A DNA stretch of 64,000 nt from Bacteriovoracaceae bacterium UBA6153 (GTDB lineage Bacteria > Bdellovibrionota > Bacteriovoracia > Bacteriovoracales > Bacteriovoracaceae): assembly GCA_002428265.1 (NCBI GenBank), contig DIUR01000010.1, forward strand, positions 20,762-84,761, given 5' to 3'. Below the pieces are notes generated by a model, which made no database searches, was not told the DNA's origin, and worked only from the letters and a program-made list of their open reading frames with translations. The position numbers and the translations under genes were made by a program. Positions 10,601 through 18,902 of this stretch are shown in pieces. The stretch's first letter is position 1; the number at the start of each line of letters is the position of its first letter.

Positions 10601-10940
10601 TGATTTAATTTTTGAAAATGATGAAGAATTAATTGTCTGGGACTTTAAAACTGGAAGTCGGGATGAAGGCAATGAAGAGAGCTATTGGTTCCAGTTAATG
10701 AGCTATGCGTACGCCTATGCTAAGCTTAAGCAATTTACTCCGGAAAAAATGATACCCCTCACCTTGGTCTACGTAGATCAAAAAAAGCTAGTCACAAAAG
10801 ATTTAAATTTTTCTCAAATTAGTGCTTTTCTCTTTGAGAAATGGACAAAAACAGAGTCGCTTAATCAAGTAAATTACTCTCATTGTAAGCATTGTGAGTA
10901 CTCATCAATTTGCATTCACTATAAAAGTTCTGCTCCTTAG
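7683..10940 (+). CDS. addA: AddA/RecB-like UvrD-family helicase-nuclease
   Basis: The product (about 1085 residues) is a superfamily-1A DNA helicase fused to a PD-(D/E)XK nuclease, the motor subunit of an AddAB-type end-resection complex in recombination repair. Helicase motifs in order are GAGSGKT (Walker A, near residue 33), TFTKKAAGEM, VDEFQDT (near 377), GDKKQAIYGFRGG, NNFRSHG, SAHASKGLEFD and LLYVACTRA. The nuclease core is GTPDLIFEN plus VWDFKTGS (near 971-991). Unusually for AddA, it has the four-Cys Fe-S pattern normally seen in AddB: SQCPFKF near 863 and CKHCEYSSIC near the end. The ATG at 7683 overlaps the upstream stop and has GGGGAG upstream, implying coupled translation. Confidence 0.88.
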   Translation: MSSVVRSPNPEQLIAINHNGGKILSAGAGSGKTFVIIEHIITWLDQLKNKTPAAEWAQVIPFQLPKVVLMTFTKKAAGEMSIRMMKKVDDLCILHEDDSAGEFWQIIRQYLTMMNITTISSFCHQLISQGYFAEVGSDVQILSNVEFKNKISNLFNLWFISKNANLGQVFQANSTALINAMIEIYNSPELRLMWKEPLVKTTAANELNDYIEKVIVTLELQELFDDSIDLTAETKEKDKGWFTLLQSFDQLTKTTGSLSSGNFKDYAQWATNIGRLPVAAKAMSEDQKEALVKVKSLVSEIRDIQEDFLNFIEHYDIYWSWVETFQDVYNYIDRNYFMEKGFAFADLEYYACIGLRNAEAREKVKSHFDYFIVDEFQDTSSVQYEILRQLIGGDHKRLFCVGDKKQAIYGFRGGELLVFNQCAEMLGSENNIWLKNNFRSHGKVIDFNNRFFELIFPLGHGFEGSDPNSVLMEAQTIPDSKQFHGEVERLKTEITGLETDKKLDLEYYEAQALFQTVKELLARAEIENVCVLYRKLKPSSILLDLLASEEIPFSAQVKVEYGEDPIINLFLRSIELKLNQNDPKKLASTYFLMNTLLEVLEVHADVKVIQESFLGDLNILGLRMGFHKLVYSLGLSNSQYQENSKLIDSICRVCNEDPIKVFHLLSSESSEKYSMEVMNGARAKRVILMSAHASKGLEFDAVLLGGIHSNGSQMGKTDTIGKFPKSFRWKRVYNQKKFYKSPTYYLEAEIDKAKEFSESKRLLYVACTRAVKYLGWIDLWANLAGKIKEISTGANHWITAMRLGPTDELLVTEKNIQISKVDDYKNVEIPLILKDSLGLIAVKEQARLGVFAETSVTKLAHLSQCPFKFYLSNICKITPPKAGVPSFLLSNDDEESIEEEEIFYSSMERGTRVHANLSKLLLGEMLIEDVEPMEKDKVEWVLNEAKKISLEKNIISEKQIKFSLFGQMISGTPDLIFENDEELIVWDFKTGSRDEGNEESYWFQLMSYAYAYAKLKQFTPEKMIPLTLVYVDQKKLVTKDLNFSQISAFLFEKWTKTESLNQVNYSHCKHCEYSSICIHYKSSAP

Positions 10941-10968
10941 TTGCGAGTCATCACTCCTGTGTTAAAAT
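10941..10968 (+). promoter_or_regulatory. Candidate sigma70 promoter of the beta-barrel/TPR operon
   Basis: TTGCGA (10941-10946) and TAAAAT (10963-10968) are separated by 16 nt. They lie about 50 nt before the beta-barrel start, directly after the helicase gene. Confidence 0.45.
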
Positions 10969-11018
10969 AAATATAAATTCTTAACCTCAATGGTTGGTTC
11001 ATTAAAAGCAGGATGCGT

Positions 11019-11732
11019 ATGAAATCAAAAGTTTTGGCTTCTTTAGTTCTATTCACGTTAGTTTTTACAACAAATTTATTCGCAAGTGAAAAAGACATTT
11101 ACGAATTTTCATGGCTTGATCCTGACAAGGAAGTATTTGTTCTTCAAAATAGAAAATACAGAAAAGCTAATCGCGTTCACGTAAACGTTGGTGGTGGTAT
11201 TACAACTTCAGGAGCGTTTGTTGATTCAACAGCGATTCAAGGAAGAGCAGGATACTTCTTCTCTGAAGATTTCGGATTCGAAGGGATTTATTCAAAAAAC
11301 TCTGGGAAAGAAAACGATACAGCTAAAGGCGTACGTAACAACAACCAGGGTGGATCGGGAACAACTCCATTTAGAAGAATTGTTGATAGCTACATGGGAG
11401 CTATGATTCTTTGGTCTCCGTTTTATAGCAAGATCAACACATTCAATAGCATCGTGTATATGGATTGGATTTTTGGTGTTGGTTACGGGCAACTTAAAGA
11501 AAAAAATAACAAGCTTCGTTTTACTGTAGGTCAGTCTGCAGAAGGACAAGAAACTCTTGAAACTCACAGCGGAATTATGTGGGAAGCTGGGTTAAAGTTC
11601 TATCTATCTGAAAATTTCAACATCAGAACTGATTTAACAGCGATCCATTATAGTGCGGAAAATATTTCGACATCAGGTTCGACTTATAAATCGAACTACG
11701 ATGCGACTGTGTCTCTAGGCTACTCATTCTAA
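11019..11732 (+). CDS. Outer-membrane beta-barrel protein (Myxococcus/Bdellovibrio motility-associated type)
   Basis: The product has a signal peptide (MKSKVLASLVLFTLVFTTNLFAS) followed by DPDKEVFVLQNRKYRKANRV and alternating amphipathic strands that end in the aromatic GYSF, the usual mark of an outer-membrane barrel. The segment VLQNRKY...RAGYFFSEDFGFEG resembles the small beta-barrel domain family common in myxobacteria and Bdellovibrio, several members of which belong to the Glt gliding machinery. An ATG at 11013 is possible, but AGG sits 6 nt before the ATG at 11019. It is the first gene of a five-gene run with three TPR proteins. The family is likely; the motility role is inferred from context. 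Confidence 0.8.
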   Translation: MKSKVLASLVLFTLVFTTNLFASEKDIYEFSWLDPDKEVFVLQNRKYRKANRVHVNVGGGITTSGAFVDSTAIQGRAGYFFSEDFGFEGIYSKNSGKENDTAKGVRNNNQGGSGTTPFRRIVDSYMGAMILWSPFYSKINTFNSIVYMDWIFGVGYGQLKEKNNKLRFTVGQSAEGQETLETHSGIMWEAGLKFYLSENFNIRTDLTAIHYSAENISTSGSTYKSNYDATVSLGYSF

Positions 11733-11748
11733 TAAAGGAGAAGTGAAT

Positions 11749-13164
11749 ATGAAAAAATCATGCTTATTGCTCTTCTTGCTTACGATTGGAATGAACGCTC
11801 AGGCTTCAATTCAAGGTGCTCGAAGAATATATCAGGTTGGCGATAAATCCCGCTACCCACAACTTGCAGCTGAATTAGTACAAGAAAAAATGTACTTTAG
11901 CGCAGCTCCATTTATTAAAGAATATCTTGCGACCAGCAGAGTTAATGATGCTGCTGTTGATAAAGTTTTAGATGATGTTATTACTGCTGTTGGTGTAAAA
12001 CAATTTGAAGTACTACCAGCTAACATCCTTGAAAAATCTAATGCTCCTACAGTTCGTTATATTTTAGCGAAAAAAGCTTTTAGAGCTGGGAAATTTGATC
12101 AGGCCATTAAGTATCTTGATCGCCGAATTGAAGACTGGCATCCAGTTAAGCCTTTCGCACTTTTATTAGAAGCAAGTGCTTTGGCCGTAAGTAAAAGAGA
12201 AGATAAATCAAACGCAGTCTTTAGAGAGTGTATTGATGTTGCGAACTCTCAAATTAAAAAGACGGATAATAAAGACCGTATCAGACAGCTTCAAATTACG
12301 CGTGACTATTGCGTAGTGGGTATTCCAAGAGCTCAGTTTGCCCTTCAAAAACATGAAGAAGCAAACCTTTCATACCTTGATCTGCCAAAATCCTCATATA
12401 TCTGGCCAGAAATTTTATTTGAAGAAGCATGGAATAGTTTTTATCTAAAAGATTACAATAGAACATTAGGAAAGCTTGTAACTTACAAGGCACCAGTTTT
12501 TAACTATACGTTCAATCCAGAAATTGAAGTGTTAAAAGCACTTTCATATATGGAGCTTTGTCTTTGGGAAGATTCTAAAAAAGCGGTTGAAGGATTTTAT
12601 AGCCAGTATGAAACTGACAACGTTGGATATAAAAAATTCATCGATTCTTTAGGGAAAGACTACCGCCAGTATTACATGCTGGTAAAAGATCATGCTGATG
12701 GAAAATACAAAGAAAATAAAATTCTAAGTAATGCACTGGCAAACATTGGTAGAGACCCAGCTTACCTGGAGCTTTATAGTTCATTCAATAATGGACGTGA
12801 CGAAATCGAAAGACTTAAAGGTCTTCCAAATGATGCGCTTAAGACAGCCCTTAATGAAAATTTAAGAGAGTCACTAAGCCTTCAAAGAAACCTGATCGGA
12901 AGTTATGTTCGCGGACAACTTCAGCTTTATGCTGCTCAAGTCGTAAGAGCTTTCGAAGATATGAGTTATATCAAGCTTGAAGTTTTATCTAAAAGAAAAA
13001 CTGAGCTTTATGATGACGTCTCAATGCGTGAAACAGGAAGAGCGAGAGGTGATGTGGCCCACCTTCGCAGAACGGACAAACAATATTTTTGGACGTTCAA
13101 TGGTGAGTTCTGGGCCGATGAATTAGGCGATTATGTCTTCTCTTTAAAATCGGAATGTAAGTAA
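11749..13164 (+). CDS. Periplasmic TPR-like protein (Glt-cluster type)
   Basis: The product (about 471 residues) has a cleavable signal (MKKSCLLLFLLTIGMNAQA) and helical repeats that read as degenerate TPRs, for example KFDQAIKYLDRRIEDW and DYNRTLGKLVTY. No enzyme motif is visible. It is probably a periplasmic scaffold that works with the neighbouring barrel and TPR proteins. AGGAG lies 8 nt before the ATG at 11749, which favours this over the GTG six bases earlier. It is 16 nt downstream of the barrel gene and 2 nt upstream of the next one. Assignment to a specific Glt subunit would be a guess. Confidence 0.78.
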   Translation: MKKSCLLLFLLTIGMNAQASIQGARRIYQVGDKSRYPQLAAELVQEKMYFSAAPFIKEYLATSRVNDAAVDKVLDDVITAVGVKQFEVLPANILEKSNAPTVRYILAKKAFRAGKFDQAIKYLDRRIEDWHPVKPFALLLEASALAVSKREDKSNAVFRECIDVANSQIKKTDNKDRIRQLQITRDYCVVGIPRAQFALQKHEEANLSYLDLPKSSYIWPEILFEEAWNSFYLKDYNRTLGKLVTYKAPVFNYTFNPEIEVLKALSYMELCLWEDSKKAVEGFYSQYETDNVGYKKFIDSLGKDYRQYYMLVKDHADGKYKENKILSNALANIGRDPAYLELYSSFNNGRDEIERLKGLPNDALKTALNENLRESLSLQRNLIGSYVRGQLQLYAAQVVRAFEDMSYIKLEVLSKRKTELYDDVSMRETGRARGDVAHLRRTDKQYFWTFNGEFWADELGDYVFSLKSECK

Positions 13165-13166
13165 TT

Positions 13167-16055
13167 ATGAAAAGAAAAACACTTCTAGTACTATGTTTAG
13201 GAATATTTTTAACTAATACTCTTGTGATTAACAAGGCCCATGCTGATGTTGAGCAACGTAGGGCAGAGTTAATTAAAGTTCTGGATGAAGAGCTTAGAGA
13301 AGTGACTCGTCTCAATAAGCAGATCGGAGCTCAAAGACCCGATTTGATGTTAAGAATGGCCCAGGTCCTTCTGGAAAAAGCACGTCTACTAAAAGATTTG
13401 GAAAATCAGAAATACCTAGAAACCCCAAGTGCTCAAAGAGAGAAGTTAAATAAAGATCAGGTTTATAAAGAATCTAGAAGATACTTTGATCAAGCACAAA
13501 AGACAGTTTTAGTTCTTCTTAAAAAATTTAAAAAATTCGATGAGAAGGGGGACGCTTATTATATCCTTGCTTACAACGCAAAAGAGTTAAAACAAGAAGA
13601 GCAGTCTAAGAAGTTTTTTCAAAAGGCCCTTGAAGAATCTAAGAGTGGTTCAGTCGTAGCCGATAAATCTCGTATTGCGCTTGCTGAAATTTATTTCAAT
13701 AAAGGATCTTTCGATAAATCGATGGCCCTTTATGAAGCTGCTTTGAAAAACAAGCGTGATAAATGGTGGACGAAAGATGCTTTTAACCTGGCATGGTCAT
13801 ACTTTAAAATGGGAAGATATGATAAGGCCATCGATACGATGACAGAATCGTATGAACTATCAAAAAATCCTAAATTCATTGATATGTCTAAAAGTATTGA
13901 AAGAGATCTTGCATTCTTTTATACGGAAGCAGGTAAGTCGAACGAAGCCATCGCATTCTATAAAAAGAATGGAAAAAGTGTATCAGACATTATGTTAAAA
14001 GTAGGGCGCTACCTTAAGACTCAAGGTAAGTTTGCTGCTGCTGAAAAAACTCTTGGAGAAGCACTTCAGTATAAAACAAGTGAGAAAGAAGAAATTGAAC
14101 TCAATATTGAATTGATCAGTTTATATGAGAAATTTGGTCGTGATCAAAAGCATCTAGAAACAAGTAGAGCTTTATCGGCACAGTTTTCTAAAGGAAATCT
14201 GACTCCGGATCAAGTTGAAATTTTAAAGTTTAACGTTGATAAAATGTCAGCTCTTATTCAGCAACAGCTGGTATCTAAAACTTACGAGAATCAAGAAAAG
14301 ATTCGTGAAGCAAAAGCAGCAGCAGCAAATGAATATTTCATGATGAGTGCTCTGGTTTCTCCAGAGAAAGCTCAGGTTGCTTACTTCCATGCAGGAGAGA
14401 CTTATTTTGCTATCGGTAAATTTGATAAAGCAGTGCCTCTTTATGCAGAGTCGATTAAGCGCGCTCAGTTAAATAAAGATAAAAAAACTGAAGGCCAGGC
14501 CAGCAATGCGATGATGGTTTCTCTTGGTAAAGGTGTTAATAAGAAAACGACAGAGGATTACCTAATTCCAGCTTACGAAGGATTTCTTTCAGTTGAGCCA
14601 AAAGGTGATAAATCATCAGTCGTTTATCAAAGATTATTCTCAGCTCAAATGGGAAAAAAGAATCTTCCAGCAGCTGAAAAAGTTTTAATGAACTACAAAG
14701 CTAATTTTCCGGGAGAAGTAGACACTCAGGAAAAAATGCTTGCTCAGGTTATGGATTACTACAAAGACACGGGTGACAAAGTTGCTCTAGGTAACTGGGC
14801 AAAACGAATTGAAGCCAATGAGTTCAAAGTTAATCCAGAGTATGCATCAAAAGTTAAAACTCTAGTGCTTGGAATGCAGTTTGAAAAAGTTGAACAAGCA
14901 AGTGTGAAAGGCGATAAGCGCGGAGCACTTAAAGGATATTTAGAGATTTATAAATCTCCTGAAACTGATAATGAAGCGAAGAAAACTGCTGCTTATAATA
15001 TTGCAGTTCTTTTTTATGAGACAGGTGATTGGAAACAAATGCATGCATGGTCAGACCGTGCAGTAAGTATGATGACTCCGGCCGAAATTAATAAGTTTGA
15101 AAAAGATTTCATTTTGTTTACAACTGATTTATTTCAACGTCGTCAGTTTGCTGAGTCTGCAGCTTTAAGTGAAAAGATTTTTGATAAAATTTGCACAAGC
15201 AATTCGAAAAGCACCAAGATTTTCTTTAAGAACGCGAACGTTATTTATCTGGCCGATAAGCAATTTGATAAGAGTTTAGCTCTTCTTGGAAAAGCTCCTA
15301 AGTGTGGATTAGGTAACGATGTTATCTTGCCTGGATACTTAGATCATTTAACAGAGCTAGCTGCTTCAAATAAATGGGGATCTTTTAACGAAGTCATCAA
15401 GAATTTAGAATCTTCTAAAGAAATGTGGCCACAGTTAATCTATCCATCAAGTTTGCTTGCTAGCGAATTGGAAAATATCGGAAGACCAGATGATGCAAGA
15501 AAAGTAAGAGCAAAGATGGTTACTTATTATGAATCTGCTAGAAAATCGAAAATGGATGTTCCACTTGAAGGTTTAGATGCAATTTCATTAATTAGATTAA
15601 CTTCACTAGAAGAACAAGTTAACAAGTTAAACTCTATGAAGTTAGCGTTTCCTGAAGCTGAGTACAACAAAATGCTGAAAGCGAAATTTGTTATGCTTGA
15701 TAAGATCACAACTGAAGCTATTTCAATTGCTGAATTAGGATCGGGGATTGGTATTGTTAGAGCGTACAGAATTATCGTTGAAGCTCATGAGTCTCTTCGC
15801 AATGAAATGATTGGCTTTACTCCAGAAGGAAAATCTCCAGAATACGTAAGCTCTTTTCAAAAAGGGATGGTTAAAACCAGCGCTCCTCTAGAAAAGCAAG
15901 CTCAGGATTTTAGAGAGACAGCAATTAAGAAAATCGAAAAAGAAAATATTTTATCTTCAGACAATGGTTGGTTCCTATCTCGCAATACGGCCTTGATTCC
16001 TGAATACTTTAATGACAAAGGGAATGTGCTGATGGATAAGGCAGGTGCAAAATGA
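13167..16055 (+). CDS. Large periplasmic TPR-repeat protein (Glt/AgmU-like)
   Basis: The 962-residue protein starts with a signal peptide ending in KAHA (about residue 26) and is then almost entirely TPR-type helical repeats, such as SFDKSMALYEAALKN, RYDKAIDTMTESYEL, KFAAAEKTLGEALQY and KFDKAVPLYAESIKRA. A long charged helical region follows the signal peptide. Large periplasmic TPR proteins of this kind (GltD/AgmU) are part of the gliding apparatus of Myxococcus, and related genes occur in Bdellovibrio. No catalytic motif is visible. The gene begins 2 nt after the upstream stop, and its end overlaps the next ATG by 4 nt, so the operon is tightly coupled. Confidence 0.8.
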   Translation: MKRKTLLVLCLGIFLTNTLVINKAHADVEQRRAELIKVLDEELREVTRLNKQIGAQRPDLMLRMAQVLLEKARLLKDLENQKYLETPSAQREKLNKDQVYKESRRYFDQAQKTVLVLLKKFKKFDEKGDAYYILAYNAKELKQEEQSKKFFQKALEESKSGSVVADKSRIALAEIYFNKGSFDKSMALYEAALKNKRDKWWTKDAFNLAWSYFKMGRYDKAIDTMTESYELSKNPKFIDMSKSIERDLAFFYTEAGKSNEAIAFYKKNGKSVSDIMLKVGRYLKTQGKFAAAEKTLGEALQYKTSEKEEIELNIELISLYEKFGRDQKHLETSRALSAQFSKGNLTPDQVEILKFNVDKMSALIQQQLVSKTYENQEKIREAKAAAANEYFMMSALVSPEKAQVAYFHAGETYFAIGKFDKAVPLYAESIKRAQLNKDKKTEGQASNAMMVSLGKGVNKKTTEDYLIPAYEGFLSVEPKGDKSSVVYQRLFSAQMGKKNLPAAEKVLMNYKANFPGEVDTQEKMLAQVMDYYKDTGDKVALGNWAKRIEANEFKVNPEYASKVKTLVLGMQFEKVEQASVKGDKRGALKGYLEIYKSPETDNEAKKTAAYNIAVLFYETGDWKQMHAWSDRAVSMMTPAEINKFEKDFILFTTDLFQRRQFAESAALSEKIFDKICTSNSKSTKIFFKNANVIYLADKQFDKSLALLGKAPKCGLGNDVILPGYLDHLTELAASNKWGSFNEVIKNLESSKEMWPQLIYPSSLLASELENIGRPDDARKVRAKMVTYYESARKSKMDVPLEGLDAISLIRLTSLEEQVNKLNSMKLAFPEAEYNKMLKAKFVMLDKITTEAISIAELGSGIGIVRAYRIIVEAHESLRNEMIGFTPEGKSPEYVSSFQKGMVKTSAPLEKQAQDFRETAIKKIEKENILSSDNGWFLSRNTALIPEYFNDKGNVLMDKAGAK

Positions 16056-16984
16056 AAAAATTACTACCACTAATTATTTTAATACTGGCATCTTGTTCGA
16101 CAACGCCAGATAAAGCCTCAAGAGAGATTGCTTCAAGCAAAAGAGCGGTAAGCTCTGAAGAAGACTTTTCATGGGTTGAGCAACTTAACTTTGATAAAAA
16201 AACAGAAGAAAAATATAGAGCGGATAAAGATGAATTTGATTTTTCATCTTCTGATGAATCATCACATGCACTATTAAAAGAGTCTCTGACTTCATTGCCG
16301 GCCGCGAAGCTGGAAGAGACTGTCAGTAAAACTGATGACCCTTTAATGATTATCAACATTAAATGTTATCAGGGGAAATTTGATGAGGCCCTAAAGATTG
16401 CAGACGACCAGTATTCAAAATACAAAGCCAATACTAGTTACTGGAATCAACTTGGGACTTGTTACTTTTTAAAGTCAGATTTCGCAAAGGCCATTTTGTT
16501 TTATAATAAGTCACGCGACCTAGACGCGAAATTTGTCCCACCTGTTAATAACCTTGGTGTTGTTTATCAGAAACAAGGCAAGTTCCAAAAAGCACTTTCA
16601 GCGTTTAAACTCGCTGCTGACTTGAATACTTTTGCAGTCACTCCAACTTACAATCTGGCGCAATTATATTTACGCTTTGGAACTGTTGGTAAAGCCTTGC
16701 CAATTTTCCAGGGGCTTCAAAAGCGTAGTCCTAAAGACGTTGAAGTAAGTTCTGCTCTGGCATCTTCTCATTTAATCAAGGGAGATTACCAGTCGGCCGC
16801 AGATATCTACGCTCGCTTTGATAAATCAACTCTGGCGCTTCCATCTGTTGGTTTAAATTATGCGGTTACATTAAAATTATTAAATCGTCCTATAGATGCA
16901 CAAACAGTTTTTGGAAATGTGAGTTCATCGTCAGGGCCAATTGCCGAATATGCACAGAAAGTTGAAAAATTTATCAGGAATTAA
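16052..16984 (+). CDS. TPR-repeat lipoprotein (GltE/AglT-like)
   Basis: A lipobox (ILASC, Cys about 15) ends a short signal peptide, so the protein is probably anchored in the outer or inner membrane. After an acidic, Ser-rich linker there are at least four TPRs: KFDEALKIADDQYSKY, DFAKAILFYNKSRDL, KFQKALSAFKLAADL and DYQSAADIYARF. TPR lipoproteins of this shape include GltE/AglT of Myxococcus. The gene overlaps the preceding TPR gene by 4 nt. It probably links the periplasmic TPR scaffold to the membrane. The family match is by architecture only. Confidence 0.78.
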   Translation: MKKLLPLIILILASCSTTPDKASREIASSKRAVSSEEDFSWVEQLNFDKKTEEKYRADKDEFDFSSSDESSHALLKESLTSLPAAKLEETVSKTDDPLMIINIKCYQGKFDEALKIADDQYSKYKANTSYWNQLGTCYFLKSDFAKAILFYNKSRDLDAKFVPPVNNLGVVYQKQGKFQKALSAFKLAADLNTFAVTPTYNLAQLYLRFGTVGKALPIFQGLQKRSPKDVEVSSALASSHLIKGDYQSAADIYARFDKSTLALPSVGLNYAVTLKLLNRPIDAQTVFGNVSSSSGPIAEYAQKVEKFIRN

Positions 16985-16987
16985 AAT

Positions 16988-17272
16988 ATGAAAACATCTC
17001 TAGCACTATTTTTTATTTTTCTTAGTTTAGGCGCTTCTGCTCAACAGGATATTCGCGAAGGGCAGGAAGTAAAAGTCGGAAACAAAAAAGTTATTTACAC
17101 TTACAAGCAGTATGAGAAATTCGACTTCGATGATTTAAACATCGAAGGGGATTCAGGCGCTCCAAGTGACATTTCCATTTCACCAATTCATGAAAAACGC
17201 TTTACGAATAGACTACCTTACAGAAAGTCTTTCACTGTAGAGATCAAAAAAGGTATCGAGCGCGTAAGATAG
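16988..17272 (+). CDS. Small secreted protein, last gene of the barrel/TPR operon
   Basis: This 94-residue protein has a signal peptide (MKTSLALFFIFLSLGASA) and an otherwise soluble, charged body with FDFDDLNIEG and, at the C-terminus, RKSFTVEIKKGIERVR. The layout recalls a short acidic FDD-x-I-x-G element followed by a basic helix that I associate with motility-complex proteins of myxobacteria, but this is a weak resemblance. AGGAATTAAA precedes the ATG, 3 nt after the upstream stop. It probably serves the same complex as the barrel and the TPR proteins. Confidence 0.7.
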   Translation: MKTSLALFFIFLSLGASAQQDIREGQEVKVGNKKVIYTYKQYEKFDFDDLNIEGDSGAPSDISISPIHEKRFTNRLPYRKSFTVEIKKGIERVR

Positions 17273-17377
17273 GGCAGGTGGCATCCATTATTGGCATGCC
17301 CCCTCAGAAAGCCTTTTAACCTTTCATATACTTAGCTCTTCTTAAGGGCAATGGACCGTGTTTTTGCCGATATCAGT

Positions 17378-17383
17378 TATACT
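17378..17383 (+). promoter_or_regulatory. -10 element directly before a start codon (leaderless candidate)
   Basis: TATACT lies exactly 6 nt before the ATG at 17390, and there is no Shine-Dalgarno sequence in between. No convincing -35 hexamer is visible (ACCGTG at the 17-nt position). Confidence 0.4.
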
Positions 17384-17389
17384 AATCCC

Positions 17390-17839
17390 ATGAATGTTTT
17401 AAAGAACCTATCGGGTATTCAACTCACGAGGATTAAACTAGCTCTGCTACTGGCCTTCAGTACATTGTTATTGTTTCAGTTCTTTATTGGTTTTGTGTCT
17501 TTCGAAGATTATCTGATTGGCTTTGTGTACATTCTTTTTTTAAACGATCTCTATATCAAAGTTAAAAAGCCTGATCTCTTATTTTATCACGACGAAAGAA
17601 TCAAGCGCTCATTGATGTCGCTTATTTTTTTAGTGCTATTTTTCTTACCGTTTCTATTGGATGCTTTTAATTTGAACGATACTACGAGAACGTTTATTTA
17701 CCGCTTAGGCTTCATGCTTTGGGCCCAGGTGTTCTTGTTAGATGCATTTGTGAATTATCGCCAGACTCAGTCTAAGCAATGGCTCCTGATTACTAATATG
17801 GCGGCGCTGATGATTGTGATTGGGGCGTTTATAAATTAG
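17390..17839 (+). CDS. Small four-helix inner-membrane protein, unknown function
   Basis: The product (about 149 residues) has four hydrophobic segments (LALLLAFSTLLLFQFFIGF, a FEDYLIGFVYILFL segment, LMSLIFLVLFFLPFLL and LLITNMAALMIVIGAFI) joined by short basic loops. No family is recognised. I place the start at the ATG at 17390 because a TATACT box lies 6 nt upstream; an earlier in-frame ATG at 17351 would precede that promoter. The 3' end overlaps gmhA on the other strand by 4 nt. Confidence 0.65.
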   Translation: MNVLKNLSGIQLTRIKLALLLAFSTLLLFQFFIGFVSFEDYLIGFVYILFLNDLYIKVKKPDLLFYHDERIKRSLMSLIFLVLFFLPFLLDAFNLNDTTRTFIYRLGFMLWAQVFLLDAFVNYRQTQSKQWLLITNMAALMIVIGAFIN

Positions 17840-18411
17840 TAGTTCTCAGGAAATAAGCTACGCTCAATTCCTTCGATAAAAATGTGAATACACTTAATAT
17901 GAATTTCTTGAATGCGATCACTGATAGGTGAGTCGACAACTAATGCCACATCAACCATGTCTTTTAATTTCCCGCCGCCTTTACCTAAAAGGCCCACAAC
18001 TTTCATTCCTTTCTTTTTTGCAGCTTCAACAGCTAAAAGAACGTTTGGTGAATTTCCAGAAGTAGAGATAGCAAGAAGAATATCACCCTTATTTCCCCAA
18101 GCTTCTACGTAACGAGAGAAGACGACATCGTAGCCGTAGTCGTTTGATACGCAAGTCAGGTGAGAGGGATCGTTGATTGCCATAGCGGCAAGAGGCTTAC
18201 GTTCTTTTCTGAATCGTCCGGTTAACTCTTCAGCAAAGTGCATGGCATCGCACATAGATCCGCCATTTCCGCAGCTGAAAGCTCTTCCGTTATTCTTAAA
18301 AGACTCGACCATCAGTGAGATGGCCGAATTTATTTTTTCAGAATTATCTTTGTTCTCAATAAACGAGTTTAATGTTTTTTGAGCATCTAAAAGTGATTCA
18401 AGAACGAACAT
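17836..18411 (-). CDS. gmhA: Sedoheptulose-7-phosphate isomerase (phosphoheptose isomerase)
   Basis: The 191-residue SIS-domain protein matches GmhA, which converts sedoheptulose 7-phosphate to D-glycero-D-manno-heptose 7-phosphate, the first step toward LPS inner-core heptose. The sugar-phosphate loop is seen in SCGNGGSMCDAMHFAEELTGRF (cited in part) and in AISTSGNSPNV. A C-terminal EIHIKCIHIFIEGIE supplies the conserved His/Glu region. Length is typical. It follows trxA with a 3-nt gap, so the two are probably cotranscribed. The rest of the heptose pathway is not in the window. Confidence 0.92.
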   Translation of the reverse strand: MFVLESLLDAQKTLNSFIENKDNSEKINSAISLMVESFKNNGRAFSCGNGGSMCDAMHFAEELTGRFRKERKPLAAMAINDPSHLTCVSNDYGYDVVFSRYVEAWGNKGDILLAISTSGNSPNVLLAVEAAKKKGMKVVGLLGKGGGKLKDMVDVALVVDSPISDRIQEIHIKCIHIFIEGIERSLFPENY

Positions 18412-18414
18412 GGG

Positions 18415-18738
18415 TTATGCCATTTCTTCTAGAGACTTTTTGATTTCATCTTTTGCTTGAACTCCAACAAGAGTTTTTGCAGCTTGACCATTTTTGAAGA
18501 AGATCATTGTTGGGATCCCACGGATACCATATTTTTGAGCTAGCTCAGGATTGTCATCTACGTTTACTTTTACGATTTGAGCTTTTTCGCCTAATTCTTT
18601 AGCAACGTCGTCAAGTATTGGTCCAAGTACGCGACAAGGTCCACACCACTCAGCCCAGAAATCTACTAGAACTGGTTTGTCTGATTTTAATACGTCTGAT
18701 TCAAAATGTGCTACGTCTGTTTTATTTACTGAACTCAT
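18415..18738 (-). CDS. trxA: Thioredoxin
   Basis: This 107-residue protein is a classical thioredoxin with the active site WCGPC (in FWAEWCGPCRVLGP) and the cis-proline loop GIRGIPTMIFF. It reduces disulfides in the cytoplasm, using electrons from thioredoxin reductase. AGGAG lies before the ATG. It is the promoter-proximal gene of a trxA-gmhA pair and is divergent from the RDD gene. Confidence 0.96.
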   Translation of the reverse strand: MSSVNKTDVAHFESDVLKSDKPVLVDFWAEWCGPCRVLGPILDDVAKELGEKAQIVKVNVDDNPELAQKYGIRGIPTMIFFKNGQAAKTLVGVQAKDEIKKSLEEMA

Positions 18739-18867
18739 AAAGTTCTCCTTTTGGTTTAAGGTTCATTCTACCTAAGTCTCTGAGGAAATGAAAACTTAAA
18801 AATATTCTGCAATGCAATTGGAAGCTATAAAATGAGCTTAACTTATGAGCTAAGGAGGGGTTTTCCT

Positions 18868-18896
18868 TTGCAAATTGCCTGGGCTATCACTAAGAT
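18868..18896 (+). promoter_or_regulatory. Candidate leaderless promoter of the RDD gene
   Basis: TTGCAA (18868-18873), a 17-nt spacer and TAAGAT (18891-18896) lie 6 nt before the ATG at 18903. Each hexamer matches consensus at 4 of 6 positions. Confidence 0.42.
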
Positions 18897-18902
18897 TGAT
18901 TT

